Positions 25,423 to 34,553 of a stretch of DNA of 64,000 bases are shown piece after piece. Location of the stretch: the NCBI RefSeq assembly GCF_009769165.1, contig NZ_CP043476.1:4843001-4907000 (forward strand), read 5' to 3'. Below the pieces are notes generated by a model. The model saw nothing but the letters and a program-made list of their open reading frames with translations, had not been told where the DNA came from and searched no databases. The stretch's first letter is position 1; each line of letters opens with the position of its first letter. Both the position numbers and the translations under genes were made by a program. The stretch comes from Xanthomonas hyacinthi (GTDB taxonomy: Bacteria > Pseudomonadota > Gammaproteobacteria > Xanthomonadales > Xanthomonadaceae).

Positions 25423-26808
25423 CTACGCGCTCGCCGCCTCCAGCGCCTGCGCCAGGCGCTCCACTGCGATCACTTCCATGCCCTTGACCACGCCGGTCTT
25501 GGGCGCATTGGCCTTGGGCACGATGGCGCGCTTGAAGCCGTGCGTGGCCGCTTCGCGCAACCGGTCCTCGCCGTTGGGCACCGGGCGGATCTCCCCGGAC
25601 AGGCCGACCTCGCCGAAGGCGATGGTCTTCTCCGCCAGCGGCCGGTCGCGCAGCGAGGACAGCACCGCCAGCAGCACCGGCAGATCGGCCGCGGTCTCCT
25701 GCACGCGGATGCCGCCGACCACGTTGACGAACACGTCCTGGTCGCCGACCACGATGCCGCCGTGGCGGTGCAGCACCGCCAGCAGCATCGCCAGCCGGTT
25801 CTGCTCCAGGCCCACCGCCACCCGCCGCGGATTGGACAGCGGCGAGGCATCGACCAGCGCCTGCACTTCCACCATCAGCGGCCGCGTGCCTTCGCGCGTC
25901 ACCATCACGCAACTGCCGGGCTGGTTGGCGCTGCTACCGGACAGGAAGATCGCCGACGGGTTGGAGACCTCCTTCAGCCCCTTCTCGCCCATCGCGAACA
26001 CGCCCAGCTCGTTGACCGCGCCGAAGCGGTTCTTGAACGCGCGCAGCAGGCGGAAGCGGCTGCCGCTCTCGCCCTCGAAATACAGCACCGCATCGACCAT
26101 GTGCTCGAGCACGCGCGGCCCGGCGATGCCGCCTTCCTTGGTGACATGGCCGACCAGGAACACCGCGGTGCCGGTCTCCTTGGCGTAGCGCACCAGCCGC
26201 GCCGCGCTCTCGCGCACCTGGCTGACCGAACCTGGCGCGGCGGTCAGCGACTCGGTCCACAGGGTCTGCACCGAATCGGCCACGATCAGCTTGGGCCGCG
26301 CCGCACTGGCGTGCTGCAGGATCTGCTCGATGCCGGTCTCGGCCAGCGCGTTGAGGCCGTCCAGCGGCAGATCCAGGCGCACCGCGCGGCCGGCGACCTG
26401 GGCCAGCGATTCCTCGCCGGTCACGTACAGCACCGGCAGCGTGCCGGCCATCTTCGCCAGCGCCTGCAGCAGCAGCGTCGACTTGCCGATGCCCGGGTCG
26501 CCGCCGATCAGCACCACCGCGCCTTCGACCAGGCCACCGCCGAGCACCCGGTCGAACTCGCCGATGCCGGTGGACACGCGCGCCTGGTCGCGATGCTCCA
26601 CGTCCTTGAGCGCGGTGATCTTCGGCGCCTCGGTCTTGCCGGCCCAGCCGCTGCGCCGCGCCGCGGCCGGCGCCTTCGCCGCCGACGCGCTTTCCAGCAC
26701 GATCTCGCTCAGCGAATTCCACGCCCCGCACTCGGCGCACTGGCCCTGCCACTTGCTGTATTCGGCGCCACAGTCGCCGCAGACATAGGCAGTCTTGGCC
26801 TTGGCCAT
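25423..26808 (-). CDS. radA: DNA repair protein RadA
   Basis: A 461-residue RecA-like ATPase and DnaB-type helicase that processes recombination intermediates. An N-terminal zinc finger has the Cys pairs in YVCGDCG and CAECGAW. The Walker A motif is GGDPGIGKSTLLLQ, and the RadA-specific motif is RAFKNRFGAVNELG. A C-terminal Lon-protease-like domain (about 290-455) follows, with the last segment VVKGMEVIAVERL. Met 26808 gives the usual start just before the zinc finger. Upstream is an M61 peptidase gene on the same strand. Confidence 0.97.
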   Translation of the reverse strand: MAKAKTAYVCGDCGAEYSKWQGQCAECGAWNSLSEIVLESASAAKAPAAARRSGWAGKTEAPKITALKDVEHRDQARVSTGIGEFDRVLGGGLVEGAVVLIGGDPGIGKSTLLLQALAKMAGTLPVLYVTGEESLAQVAGRAVRLDLPLDGLNALAETGIEQILQHASAARPKLIVADSVQTLWTESLTAAPGSVSQVRESAARLVRYAKETGTAVFLVGHVTKEGGIAGPRVLEHMVDAVLYFEGESGSRFRLLRAFKNRFGAVNELGVFAMGEKGLKEVSNPSAIFLSGSSANQPGSCVMVTREGTRPLMVEVQALVDASPLSNPRRVAVGLEQNRLAMLLAVLHRHGGIVVGDQDVFVNVVGGIRVQETAADLPVLLAVLSSLRDRPLAEKTIAFGEVGLSGEIRPVPNGEDRLREAATHGFKRAIVPKANAPKTGVVKGMEVIAVERLAQALEAASA

Positions 26809-26899
26809 CGGGTTGGTTCTCAATGCGGGGAATGCGCAGGATAGACGCAACGCGTCGCGGCGGACGAGACCGACGCGACGCGGCGGACCGCCGCCTGGA

Positions 26900-28789
26900 T
26901 CAACGCGCCTTGTACAGCTCGCTCAGCCGGTCCGGCTTGCCGGCGATGCGTTCCAGGTGCGGATACTGCAGGCCGCCGTGATAGGCGATGCGCAGCGTGT
27001 CGTAGCGGTTGCCGCGCTTGACCAGCAGCTCGATCGGCGCGGTGCCGCCCTTGGCCGCGGTGATCGCGTCCTTGATCGTGTCGGCGCTGTACTCGCGGCC
27101 GTTGACCGCGACGATGCCGTTGCCGGCGATGATGCCGGCGTCGAACGCCGGGCCGTCCCACAGCACGTCCTGCACGCTGCCCTTCTCGTCCAGGCTCAGG
27201 CCCAGCGAATAGGTCAGGCCGATGCCCTTCTTGGTTGCCTCGTAGGTCTTGACCGCCTCGTTCGGCTGGTCGCTGTAGACCAGCTTCCAGCCGCTGGCCT
27301 CAATGCCGCCGACCAGCGGGCCATGGCCGTCGATGCGGCTGCGCAGGAACCTCGCCCAGTCGTACCTGGCCACGCCGTCGAGCGTGGCGACGATGTCCTC
27401 GAAGGTATACGGATTCACCTCCCAGGCGCCGTCGTGCATGCCGAAGAAGGCCTTGGCGAAGTCGTCGATGGAGCGCTTGTTGCCGCTGAGTTCGCGCAGC
27501 TTGGCATCGGTCTCCAGCCACAGCATCTGCCCGCCGGAATAGTAGTCCTCGCTCATCTGGTAGCTGCGGTAGGCGCGCGGCCGGCGCAGCGACATGGTCG
27601 GGTCGTTGGTGGTGTCCTGCAGCGCGCGCCAGGCCAGGCCGGGGCGACCGCGCTGGTAGCTGGCGGCGACGTCGGCGAGCATGTCGCGCGCCTGCGCCTG
27701 CGTCCACAGGCCCGAGCGCGCGGCCAGCACCTCGCCGAAGAACTGGGTCTGGCCCTCGTACAGCCACAGCAGGCTGTCGCCCATCGGCACGTTGAAGCTC
27801 GGTGTGGCCAGGTCGGCGCCGCGGCGGTACTTGCCGTTCCAGGAATGGTTGAACTCGTGCGCGAGCAGGTCGCGCCCTGCCCAGCTCTTGTCCCACTCGG
27901 TGAAGTAGTTGAGCGGGCCGCTGTTCTCGCTGGAGCGGTGATGCTCCAGGCCGATGCCGCCGAGCTTTTCGGTCAAGGCCAGCAGGAACTCGTAGTGGTC
28001 GAAATGGCGCGCGCCGTACAGCTTGTCCATCTGCTGCACCAGCGCCGCGTGCGCCTTGATCTGCTCGGGCTTGGCCTCCAGCGACTTGGCCTCGTCGGCG
28101 AACAGGTTCAGGTACACCGGCGCCTTGGCGCCGGCATCCAGCGCGATGCGCTTGTAGTACTTGCCGGCGAACATCGGCGAATCGACCAGGTCGTCGAAGT
28201 CGATCGGCTTGAACGTCACCGTGTCGCCGACCCGCTCGGCGGTCTCCAGCGCGGTGGCGTAGCTCCAGCCCGGCGGCAGGGTCACGCTGGCCTGCGCCTT
28301 GATGTTGCGCGCATAGACGCCGGCCGGGTACAGCGCGGTGGTGTTCCACTGCAGGTTGAGCAGCTCCAGGGTCATCATCACCCGGCCCTGGCCCTCGCCC
28401 TGCGAGGACAGGAACTTGAACTCGGCGACGATCTCGCTGGCGCCCTGCGGCACCTCGACCTTGAACGCGTACACGTCGAACTGGTCGCGCTTCCACGGCA
28501 GCACCTGGCCGTTGGCCTTGACCACCAGCCCGGCCAGCTTGTCGATCGGCCCGGTCGGCGAATGGTTGCCCGGGATCCACTGCGGGTACAGCAGGATCAG
28601 CGGCCCCGGCGTGGCCGGGATCGTGGTGCGCACGCGGAAGATGCGGTGCGCCAGGTCGGTGGCATCGACATCGATCTTCAGCGTGCCGGCGAACGGCACG
28701 TCCTGCGGCGGCGCGGTCTGCGCCGTGGCCTGGAAGGCGGCGGTGGCGGCCAGCAGCAGCGGCGCCATCCAGGCGGTGGACTTGGTCAT
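26900..28789 (-). CDS. M61 family glycyl-aminopeptidase-like metallopeptidase
   Basis: A 629-residue exported peptidase. The signal peptide (TAWMAPLLLAATAAFQATAQ) is followed by an N-terminal beta domain. The zinc site HEFNH has His311, Glu312 and His315, with the third ligand likely the Glu of LLWLYEGQTQFF about 25 residues later. A C-terminal PDZ domain (about 500-600) contains LGLSLDEKGSVQDVLWDGPA. M61 enzymes such as PepO-type glycyl aminopeptidase prefer N-terminal Gly or Ala. This copy is canonical in length, unlike the two shorter M61 proteins at 44.2-47.7 kb. Confidence 0.94.
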   Translation of the reverse strand: MTKSTAWMAPLLLAATAAFQATAQTAPPQDVPFAGTLKIDVDATDLAHRIFRVRTTIPATPGPLILLYPQWIPGNHSPTGPIDKLAGLVVKANGQVLPWKRDQFDVYAFKVEVPQGASEIVAEFKFLSSQGEGQGRVMMTLELLNLQWNTTALYPAGVYARNIKAQASVTLPPGWSYATALETAERVGDTVTFKPIDFDDLVDSPMFAGKYYKRIALDAGAKAPVYLNLFADEAKSLEAKPEQIKAHAALVQQMDKLYGARHFDHYEFLLALTEKLGGIGLEHHRSSENSGPLNYFTEWDKSWAGRDLLAHEFNHSWNGKYRRGADLATPSFNVPMGDSLLWLYEGQTQFFGEVLAARSGLWTQAQARDMLADVAASYQRGRPGLAWRALQDTTNDPTMSLRRPRAYRSYQMSEDYYSGGQMLWLETDAKLRELSGNKRSIDDFAKAFFGMHDGAWEVNPYTFEDIVATLDGVARYDWARFLRSRIDGHGPLVGGIEASGWKLVYSDQPNEAVKTYEATKKGIGLTYSLGLSLDEKGSVQDVLWDGPAFDAGIIAGNGIVAVNGREYSADTIKDAITAAKGGTAPIELLVKRGNRYDTLRIAYHGGLQYPHLERIAGKPDRLSELYKAR

Positions 28790-28931
28790 GGGTCTCCAGT
28801 GGCTACGGCGGACGAGCGAGCCTCGATCCTATGCCGGCCGTCGCGTGGCGTTGCATGCCATTGGTCATGCGTCGACGCCAACGCCGGCGACAGCGGCCAA
28901 CATTCGCGCCGATACGAGCGCCGCAACGCAA

Positions 28932-28953
28932 AAGGCCGCCCGGAGGCGGCCTT
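28932..28953 (-). terminator. Intrinsic terminator of the cyo operon
   Basis: Stem AAGGCCGCC / GGCGGCCTT with a 4-base loop, about 22 bp after the cyoD stop codon on the minus strand and followed by TTTTGCG. Confidence 0.85.
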
Positions 28954-28975
28954 CGCGCGCGCGGCAGTGCGCGCC

Positions 28976-29314
28976 TCAATGCATCATGTTCACGTTGAGG
29001 TTGTGCATGACCCACAGCGAGCCGACCACCACGATGCCGATGATCAGCAGCGAGAACAGGCCCACGTGCACGTTGGAGCGATGCTCGGCGGAGCGGTCCA
29101 TGTGCAGGAAGTAGATCAGGTGCACCAGCATCTGCACCGCGGCCAGCAGCGCGATGACGATGACGGTCGCGCCCTTCGGGAAGGCGCCGCTCATGACCAT
29201 GCCGAACGGGATCACGGTGAGGACCACCGCCATCGCGAAGCCGATCAGGTAGGACTTCAAACCGCCGCTGTGCGACGGCTCGGCGTGTGCGTCGGAGGAA
29301 GGGTGGTTGGCCAT
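28976..29314 (-). CDS. cyoD: Cytochrome o ubiquinol oxidase subunit IV
   Basis: A 112-residue membrane protein, the smallest subunit of the bo3-type quinol oxidase, needed for assembly of the metal centre in subunit I. After a hydrophilic N-terminus (residues 1-22) come three hydrophobic helices, including SYLIGFAMAVVLTVIPFGMV and VQMLVHLIYFLHMD. It ends in a His/Met-rich tail (NLNVNMMH). The start codon overlaps the stop of cyoC (TAATG), and a terminator follows the gene. It is the last gene of cyoABCD. Confidence 0.96.
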   Translation of the reverse strand: MANHPSSDAHAEPSHSGGLKSYLIGFAMAVVLTVIPFGMVMSGAFPKGATVIVIALLAAVQMLVHLIYFLHMDRSAEHRSNVHVGLFSLLIIGIVVVGSLWVMHNLNVNMMH

Positions 29315-29940
29315 TACAGCGCTCCCAGCAGGTAGACGATGGTGAACACGCCGATCCAGATCACGTCCAGGAAGTGCCAGAACAGGCTCAGGCACGCCAG
29401 GCGCGTGGTGTTGCGCGGGGTCAGGCCGTTCTTGGCGATCTGGATCACCAGCACCGCCATCCACAGCAGGCCCGAGGCCACGTGCAGGCCGTGGGTGCCG
29501 ACCAGGGTGAAGAACGCGGACAGGAACGCGCTGCGGCCGGGACCGGCACCTTCATGGATCAGGTGGTTGAACTCGTAGATTTCCATGCCCAGGAAGCCCA
29601 GGCCCAGCGCCGCGGTGACTGCCAGCCAGGCGTACAGGCCGCCCAGGCTGCGCTTGTGCGCGGAGATCATCGCCAGGCCGAAGCTCAGGCTGCTGAACAG
29701 CAGCAGGAAGGTTTCCACCAGCACGAACTTCAGGTCGAACAGTTCCTTGGCGGTGGGGCCGTCCACCGTCGCGCCGGACAGCACCGCGTAGGTCGCGAAC
29801 AGGCCGGCGAAGATGAGGCAGTCGCTCATCAGGTAGACCCAGAACCCGAACACGGTGTTGCCGCCGCTGTCGTGGTGGGCGTGGTCGTCGTGGCCGTCGG
29901 CGTGGACGGCGTGGTGGTTGTCGAGCGTCGTGGAGGACAT
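29314..29940 (-). CDS. cyoC: Cytochrome o ubiquinol oxidase subunit III
   Basis: A 208-residue membrane protein of the haem-copper oxidase subunit III family, with five hydrophobic helices after a His/Asp-rich start ([15 protein letters not shown]). Conserved segments are [48 protein letters not shown] and the [14 protein letters not shown] motif near residue 150. It lies 3 bp after cyoB and overlaps cyoD by one base. Confidence 0.97.
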   Translation of the reverse strand: MSSTTLDNHHAVHADGHDDHAHHDSGGNTVFGFWVYLMSDCLIFAGLFATYAVLSGATVDGPTAKELFDLKFVLVETFLLLFSSLSFGLAMISAHKRSLGGLYAWLAVTAALGLGFLGMEIYEFNHLIHEGAGPGRSAFLSAFFTLVGTHGLHVASGLLWMAVLVIQIAKNGLTPRNTTRLACLSLFWHFLDVIWIGVFTIVYLLGAL

Positions 29941-29943
29941 GGT

Positions 29944-31944
29944 TCAGACCGCCTTTGCGGCATGCGCCGCCTGTTGCTGCTCCAGCAGGGCGAAACGCGC
30001 GTTCTCGATGCGTTCCACTTCCTCCGCCGGGACCCAGTAGTCGACGTCGTCGTCGAAGCTGCGCGCGATGAAGCTGCCGATCATGCCGACCAGGCCGATG
30101 ATCGCCATCCACCAGATGTGCCAGATCAAGCCGAAGCCCATGACCACGCTGAAGGCGCCGATCCAGACCCCGGCCGCGGTGTTGCGCGGCATGTGGATCG
30201 GTTCGTACTTGGCCGGACGCGTCCAGCCCTTGCCCTTGCGCTTGTCTTCCCAGAACTGGTCGCGGTCGTCGATGTGCGGCAGCACGGCGAAGTTGTAGAA
30301 CGGCGGCGGCGAGGACGTGGCCCACTCCAGCGTGCGCCCGTCCCACGGGTCGCCGGTCAGGTCCAGGTTGTCCTTGCGCTTCCACAGGCTGTAGCCGATC
30401 TGCACCAGGTTCAGGAAGATGCCGATGCCGATGATCGCCGCGCCGGCCGCGGCCACCATCAGCCACGGCGCCCACTCCGGGTGGTTGTAGCTGTTCATGC
30501 GCCGGGTCATGCCCATGAAGCCGAGCACGTACAGCGGCATGAAGGCGACGAAGAAGCCGACGATCCAGCACCAGAACGAGGCCTTGCCCAGGGTCTCGTT
30601 GAGCTTGAAGCCGAACGCCTTCGGGAACCAGTAGGTCAGGCCGGCCAGGTAGCCGAACACCACGCCGCCGATGATCACGTTATGGAAGTGCGCGATCAGG
30701 AACAGGCTGTTGTGCAGCACGAAGTCCACCGCCGGGATCGCCAGCATCACCCCGGTCATGCCGCCGATGGTGAAGGTGATCATGAAGCCGATCGTCCACA
30801 GCACCGGCGCGGTCATGCGCACGCGGCCGCGGAACATGGTGAACAGCCAGTTGAAGATCTTCACCCCGGTGGGGATGGAGATGATCATGGTGGTGATGCC
30901 GAAGAAGGCGTTGACGTTGGCGCCCGAGCCCATGGTGAAGAAGTGGTGCAGCCACACGATGAACGACAGCACGCCGATGCACGAGGTGGCGTAGACCATC
31001 GAGGTGTAGCCGAACAGGCGCTTGCTGCTGAAGGTGGCGATCAGCTCGGAGAAGATGCCGAACGCCGGCAGGATCAGGATGTAGACCTCCGGGTGGCCCC
31101 AGATCCAGATCAGGTTGACGTACATCATGGCGTTGCCGCCGCCGTCGTTGGTGAAGAAGTGCGTGCCCAGGTAGCGGTCGGCGCCCAGCAGCGCCAGCGC
31201 CACGGTCAGGATCGGGAACGCGGCGATGATCAGGATGTTGGTGATCAGCGCGGTCCAGGTGAAGATCGGCATGCGCATCAGGGTCATGCCCGGCGTGCGC
31301 ATGCGCATGATCGTCACGAAGAAGTTGATGCCGGTCAGCAACGTCCCCAGGCCGGAGATCTGCAGCGCCCATACGTAGTAGTCCACGCCGACCCCTGGAC
31401 TGTATTCCAGCCCGGACAGCGGCGGGTACGCCAGCCAGCCGGTCTGGGCGAACTCGCCCACGCCCAGCGAGATGTTGACCAGCGCCGCGCCGGCCACGAA
31501 CAGCCAGAAGCTCAGCGAGTTCAGGAACGGGAAGGCCACGTCGCGCGCGCCGATCTGCAGCGGCACGATCAGGTTCAGCAGGCCGGTCATGAACGGCATG
31601 GCCATGAAGAAGATCATGATCACGCCGTGCGCGGTGAAGATCTGGTCGTAGTGGTGCGGCGGGAAGATGCCTTCGTTGCCGCCGTGCGCGATCGCCTGCT
31701 GGGTGCGCATCATCGCCGCGTCGGCGAAGCCGCGCAGCAGCATGACCAGCGCCACCACGATGTACATCACGCCGATGCGCTTGTGGTCGACCGAGGTCAG
31801 CCACTCGCGCCACAGGTAGCCCCACTGCCTGTACTTGGTGATCGCCGCCAGGACCAGCAGGATGAGCAGGCCGGCGCCGCCGAGGGCGCCCATGATGATC
31901 GGCTCGTGGTACGGAATCGCCTCGAGCGTGAGTTTGCCTAGCAT
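29944..31944 (-). CDS. cyoB: Cytochrome o ubiquinol oxidase subunit I
   Basis: A 666-residue catalytic subunit that oxidises ubiquinol and reduces oxygen while pumping protons. Features seen include [13 protein letters not shown], the low-spin haem His region with [20 protein letters not shown], the copper-binding [17 protein letters not shown], the double-His region WLHHFFTMG, and the C-terminal haem ligands in [16 protein letters not shown]. About 14-15 helices are visible. Met 31944 overlaps the stop of cyoA (ATGA), so the pair is translationally coupled. Confidence 0.98.
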   Translation of the reverse strand: MLGKLTLEAIPYHEPIIMGALGGAGLLILLVLAAITKYRQWGYLWREWLTSVDHKRIGVMYIVVALVMLLRGFADAAMMRTQQAIAHGGNEGIFPPHHYDQIFTAHGVIMIFFMAMPFMTGLLNLIVPLQIGARDVAFPFLNSLSFWLFVAGAALVNISLGVGEFAQTGWLAYPPLSGLEYSPGVGVDYYVWALQISGLGTLLTGINFFVTIMRMRTPGMTLMRMPIFTWTALITNILIIAAFPILTVALALLGADRYLGTHFFTNDGGGNAMMYVNLIWIWGHPEVYILILPAFGIFSELIATFSSKRLFGYTSMVYATSCIGVLSFIVWLHHFFTMGSGANVNAFFGITTMIISIPTGVKIFNWLFTMFRGRVRMTAPVLWTIGFMITFTIGGMTGVMLAIPAVDFVLHNSLFLIAHFHNVIIGGVVFGYLAGLTYWFPKAFGFKLNETLGKASFWCWIVGFFVAFMPLYVLGFMGMTRRMNSYNHPEWAPWLMVAAAGAAIIGIGIFLNLVQIGYSLWKRKDNLDLTGDPWDGRTLEWATSSPPPFYNFAVLPHIDDRDQFWEDKRKGKGWTRPAKYEPIHMPRNTAAGVWIGAFSVVMGFGLIWHIWWMAIIGLVGMIGSFIARSFDDDVDYWVPAEEVERIENARFALLEQQQAAHAAKAV

Positions 31945-32885
31945 CACTTGTCTCCAGAAGTGCACATGGCGACCGGCTCAGCAGCCGATGCCGGATGGTC
32001 GTGGTGGCCTTCCATGTGGTGGCCCTTGCCCATCATGTATTTGTCAAGCAACGACTTGAACATGCCGTCCTGCACCGACGCGTAGTAGGTCACCGGGTAC
32101 TGCGCCTTGTCGTTGCGGTTGGCCGCCAGGATCTGGAACTCGGCCTGGTCCAGCGCCTTCGGCGCGGCCTTGACCTTGGCCACCCAGGCGTCGAACCCGG
32201 CCTGGTCGGTGGCGCGGGCGGTGAAGCCCATCTTCGAGAAGCCGTGGCCGCTGTAGTTCGCCGACAGGCCGAAGTAGTCGCCCGGCTCGTTGGCGATCAG
32301 GTGCAACTTGGTCTCCATGCCGGCCATCGCATAGATCTGCGTGCCCAGATGCGGGATGAAGAACGAGTTCATCACCGTGTCGGAGGTGATCCTGAAGTTC
32401 AGCGGCGTATCCACCGGGAACGCGATCTCGTTGACCGTGGCGATGCCCTGCTCCGGGTAGATGAACATCCACTTCCAGTCCAGCGCCACCGCCTCGATGG
32501 TGATCGGCTTGACCTTGGAGTCCAGCGGCTTGTACGGATCCAGCGCATGCGAGGAGCGCCAGGTCAGCACCGCCAGCACCAGGATGATCATGCACGGGAT
32601 CGACCACACCACCACCTCGATCGCGGTGGAGTGCGACCAGTTCGGCTCGTAGCGGGCCTTGGTGTTGGAGGCGCGGTAGCGCCAGGCGAAGGCCAGGGTC
32701 ATCACGATGACCGGGATCACCACCAGCAGCATCAGCACCACCGAGGTGATCAGCAACGTCTTTTCGTCGTGGCCGATCTGTCCCTTGGGGTTGAGGATGG
32801 CCGCGTCGCACCCGGCCAGCAGCAGCGCGGGCAGGAGCGACAGAGCGGAGCGCAGCGAGCGCCGGAGTTGTTTCAACGGAATCAT
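31944..32885 (-). CDS. cyoA: Cytochrome o ubiquinol oxidase subunit II
   Basis: A 313-residue lipoprotein. The N-terminal signal ends in the lipobox LLLAGCD (Cys about residue 26). Two membrane helices follow, then a periplasmic cupredoxin domain. The usual CuA ligands of cytochrome c oxidase (two Cys and a Met around the loop) are absent in [19 protein letters not shown], which marks it as a quinol oxidase subunit. The His/Met-rich end ([10 protein letters not shown]) is a lineage feature. It is the first gene of cyoABCD; a candidate promoter lies about 115 bp upstream. Confidence 0.96.
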   Translation of the reverse strand: MIPLKQLRRSLRSALSLLPALLLAGCDAAILNPKGQIGHDEKTLLITSVVLMLLVVIPVIVMTLAFAWRYRASNTKARYEPNWSHSTAIEVVVWSIPCMIILVLAVLTWRSSHALDPYKPLDSKVKPITIEAVALDWKWMFIYPEQGIATVNEIAFPVDTPLNFRITSDTVMNSFFIPHLGTQIYAMAGMETKLHLIANEPGDYFGLSANYSGHGFSKMGFTARATDQAGFDAWVAKVKAAPKALDQAEFQILAANRNDKAQYPVTYYASVQDGMFKSLLDKYMMGKGHHMEGHHDHPASAAEPVAMCTSGDK

Positions 32886-33001
32886 CGAACGATCCAATTG
32901 CGTTGGGGGATGCGGACCGCGCAGTGGCGAACGGGAGCGGCCCGGACGGGCGTTTCCACGCTTCCTGCGGCATCCTGGCCGGCATGCGCGATCGACCACG
33001 C

Positions 33002-33030
33002 ATTTTATGCTGCCCTGCGGCATCTCCGAA
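33002..33030 (-). promoter_or_regulatory. Candidate cyo promoter in a 394-bp spacer
   Basis: On the minus strand, TTCGGA and TAAAAT are separated by 17 bp, a weak -35 and a fair -10. The spacer 32886-33279 between cyoA and the regulator gene holds no reading frame or repeat I would call. It is offered as the best candidate only. Confidence 0.35.
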
Positions 33031-33279
33031 AGCCATTGACAAGGCCGAGGGTGCGCACAGGCGTGTTTTTGCGTGCGACACATTGCCGCACCTGCATGCG
33101 ACATGGTGCCGGCGCCTGCCTGCGGCACGCGCCGGGCGGCGTCGTCTCGCCAAGATTTGAGATGAAACGCAAGCCCGGCCAGTCCGCGCCGAAACGCCAC
33201 CCGGCCCGATCCCAGAACACGCGGCCGCAGCGGCGACCGCCTTGCGCGCGCAGGCGCCCGGCCAGCCCGGCGCGCGCCG

Positions 33280-34083
33280 CTAGGGCCGCGTCGCCGCCTT
33301 CTTCTGCTTGATCTGCTCGATGTAGTTGTAGATGGTGAAGCGGCTGACGCCCAGCGCCGCCGCCACCTGCTCCACGCTGTTGCGGATCAGGAACAGGCCG
33401 CGGTGCATCATCGCCTCCACCGCGTACATCTTCTCTTCCTTGTTCATCAGCGCCGGCGGTTTCATGAAGCGCTTGACCGCGTCGTCGATGATCTCCTGCA
33501 TCATCGCCTCCAGCCCGACTTCGCCGGTGCGCGCCTCGCTGCGCGGCGGCCTGGGCTTGCGGTGCAGCATCTGCTCCAGCCAGCCATGCGCCATCTCGAA
33601 CACGGTCATGTCGGCATTGAGGCATAGCGCGGCCATCGGCAGGCCGGCACCGTCGCGGAACAGCAGCGTGGCCGAGCGCAGCTGGCGGCCGGCGGCATTG
33701 GTGGTCTGGTACTCGTCGACGATCGCCCAGCTGATCGCGCCGGTGCCCGCGACGTCGCGGTAGAGCTCGCTGAAACCGACGTCCTCGCGCGGGCCGCTGA
33801 GGATCGGGTCGCCGAGGTTGCGCCCGGACACGTGGCCATTGGCGATCGCCAGCACCGAGGCCCCGGGCGCGGACAGGTCGTGCAACACCACTTCGATGTT
33901 CTCGCCGATCACCCCGCCGAGCAGCGCCACCACTGGCTTGAGCAGTTCGAACAGGTCGCGCACCTGCACCCCCGCCCCCAGCCCTTGCGCAGGCGCAGGC
34001 GCAGGTACCGACTGCCCGCGTTTGCGCTTGGCCGCGGCCGCCCCGCCCTTTTGCGGCACCCCGCCCTGTTTCGCTGTTGCCAT
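33280..34083 (-). CDS. YheO/DauR-type PAS-HTH transcriptional regulator
   Basis: A 267-residue regulator. After a basic Ala/Lys-rich start ([12 protein letters not shown]) comes a YheO-like PAS domain (about 45-160) with [35 protein letters not shown] and [18 protein letters not shown]. The C-terminal helix-turn-helix (about 210-260) has [20 protein letters not shown] and YIEQIKQKK. In Pseudomonas the relative DauR represses D-arginine use. Here the gene is divergent from a secreted peptidase/PLP-enzyme locus, and a 15-bp palindrome lies between them, so it is the likely local regulator. Start at 34083 is preferred; a Met at 34212 would run over the forward promoter. Confidence 0.9.
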   Translation of the reverse strand: MATAKQGGVPQKGGAAAAKRKRGQSVPAPAPAQGLGAGVQVRDLFELLKPVVALLGGVIGENIEVVLHDLSAPGASVLAIANGHVSGRNLGDPILSGPREDVGFSELYRDVAGTGAISWAIVDEYQTTNAAGRQLRSATLLFRDGAGLPMAALCLNADMTVFEMAHGWLEQMLHRKPRPPRSEARTGEVGLEAMMQEIIDDAVKRFMKPPALMNKEEKMYAVEAMMHRGLFLIRNSVEQVAAALGVSRFTIYNYIEQIKQKKAATRP

Positions 34084-34205
34084 CGAATCGTTCCGTCCTG
34101 AGGCGTGCCCGGCGCATGCGCACCGGCCATCTTGCCGGCTGCGCCCGCGGGCGTCGAGACGGCAGCGCACCGGCGCAGGTCCGCACAGGAAGATGTGACG
34201 CGGTC

Positions 34206-34245
34206 TTGACATGAAAATTATTTTTGTATATCAACAAACTGTTGA
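34206..34245 (+). promoter_or_regulatory. Promoter with overlapping palindromic operator
   Basis: In an AT-rich island, TTGACA (34206-34211, perfect -35) is followed after 17 bp by TATCAA (34229-34234). A perfect inverted repeat TCAACA-AAC-TGTTGA spans 34231-34245, overlapping the -10 and the likely start point. The position suits repression by the divergent PAS-HTH regulator. The site is seen; the regulator that binds it is inferred. Confidence 0.6.
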
Positions 34246-34355
34246 AGCAACATCGACGCCCGCGGCGCCAAGGGGGTGCCGCGGGCCAGCCAGCCGCAAG
34301 CGCGCCCTCGCATCGGGCGCAACGCCACGTTTCGCCGGGGACAACCAAGCAGACC

Positions 34356-34550
34356 ATGTCGACGTCCATGCCGTCCGTCAGATCGTGCTGTCGCGCCACT
34401 GCCTGGCTGCGCCCGTTCGGGATCGCGGCGGCACTCCTGTGCCTGCAGGGCGGACACATGGGGTACTCCGAACGCGTCAGCCGTGCCCAGCGCCGCCGCG
34501 CGTTCGAGATCTCCCTCGCCGCCGCGTCCTCTCTTCCCAGCACGGACTAG
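34356..34550 (+). CDS. Possible 64-residue small protein at the head of the peptidase locus
   Basis: A small forward frame that ends 3 bp before the S10 carboxypeptidase start. Codons end in G or C in about 86% of cases, like real genes here, and no other gene shares the DNA. It begins MSTSMPSVRSCCRATAWLRP, has a short hydrophobic stretch (FGIAAALLCLQ) and a basic patch (SRAQRRRAFE). It could be a leader peptide, a coupled small protein, or chance. No homologue is recognised and the ribosome site is weak (GGGGACAACC). Confidence 0.4.
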   Translation: MSTSMPSVRSCCRATAWLRPFGIAAALLCLQGGHMGYSERVSRAQRRRAFEISLAAASSLPSTD

Positions 34551-34553
34551 CCC

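Noticed and set aside
29287..31941. Long antisense frame over cyoC and cyoB
   Set aside because: Composition is low-complexity (runs of H, D, R, Q, A) and the opposite strand encodes highly conserved oxidase subunits.
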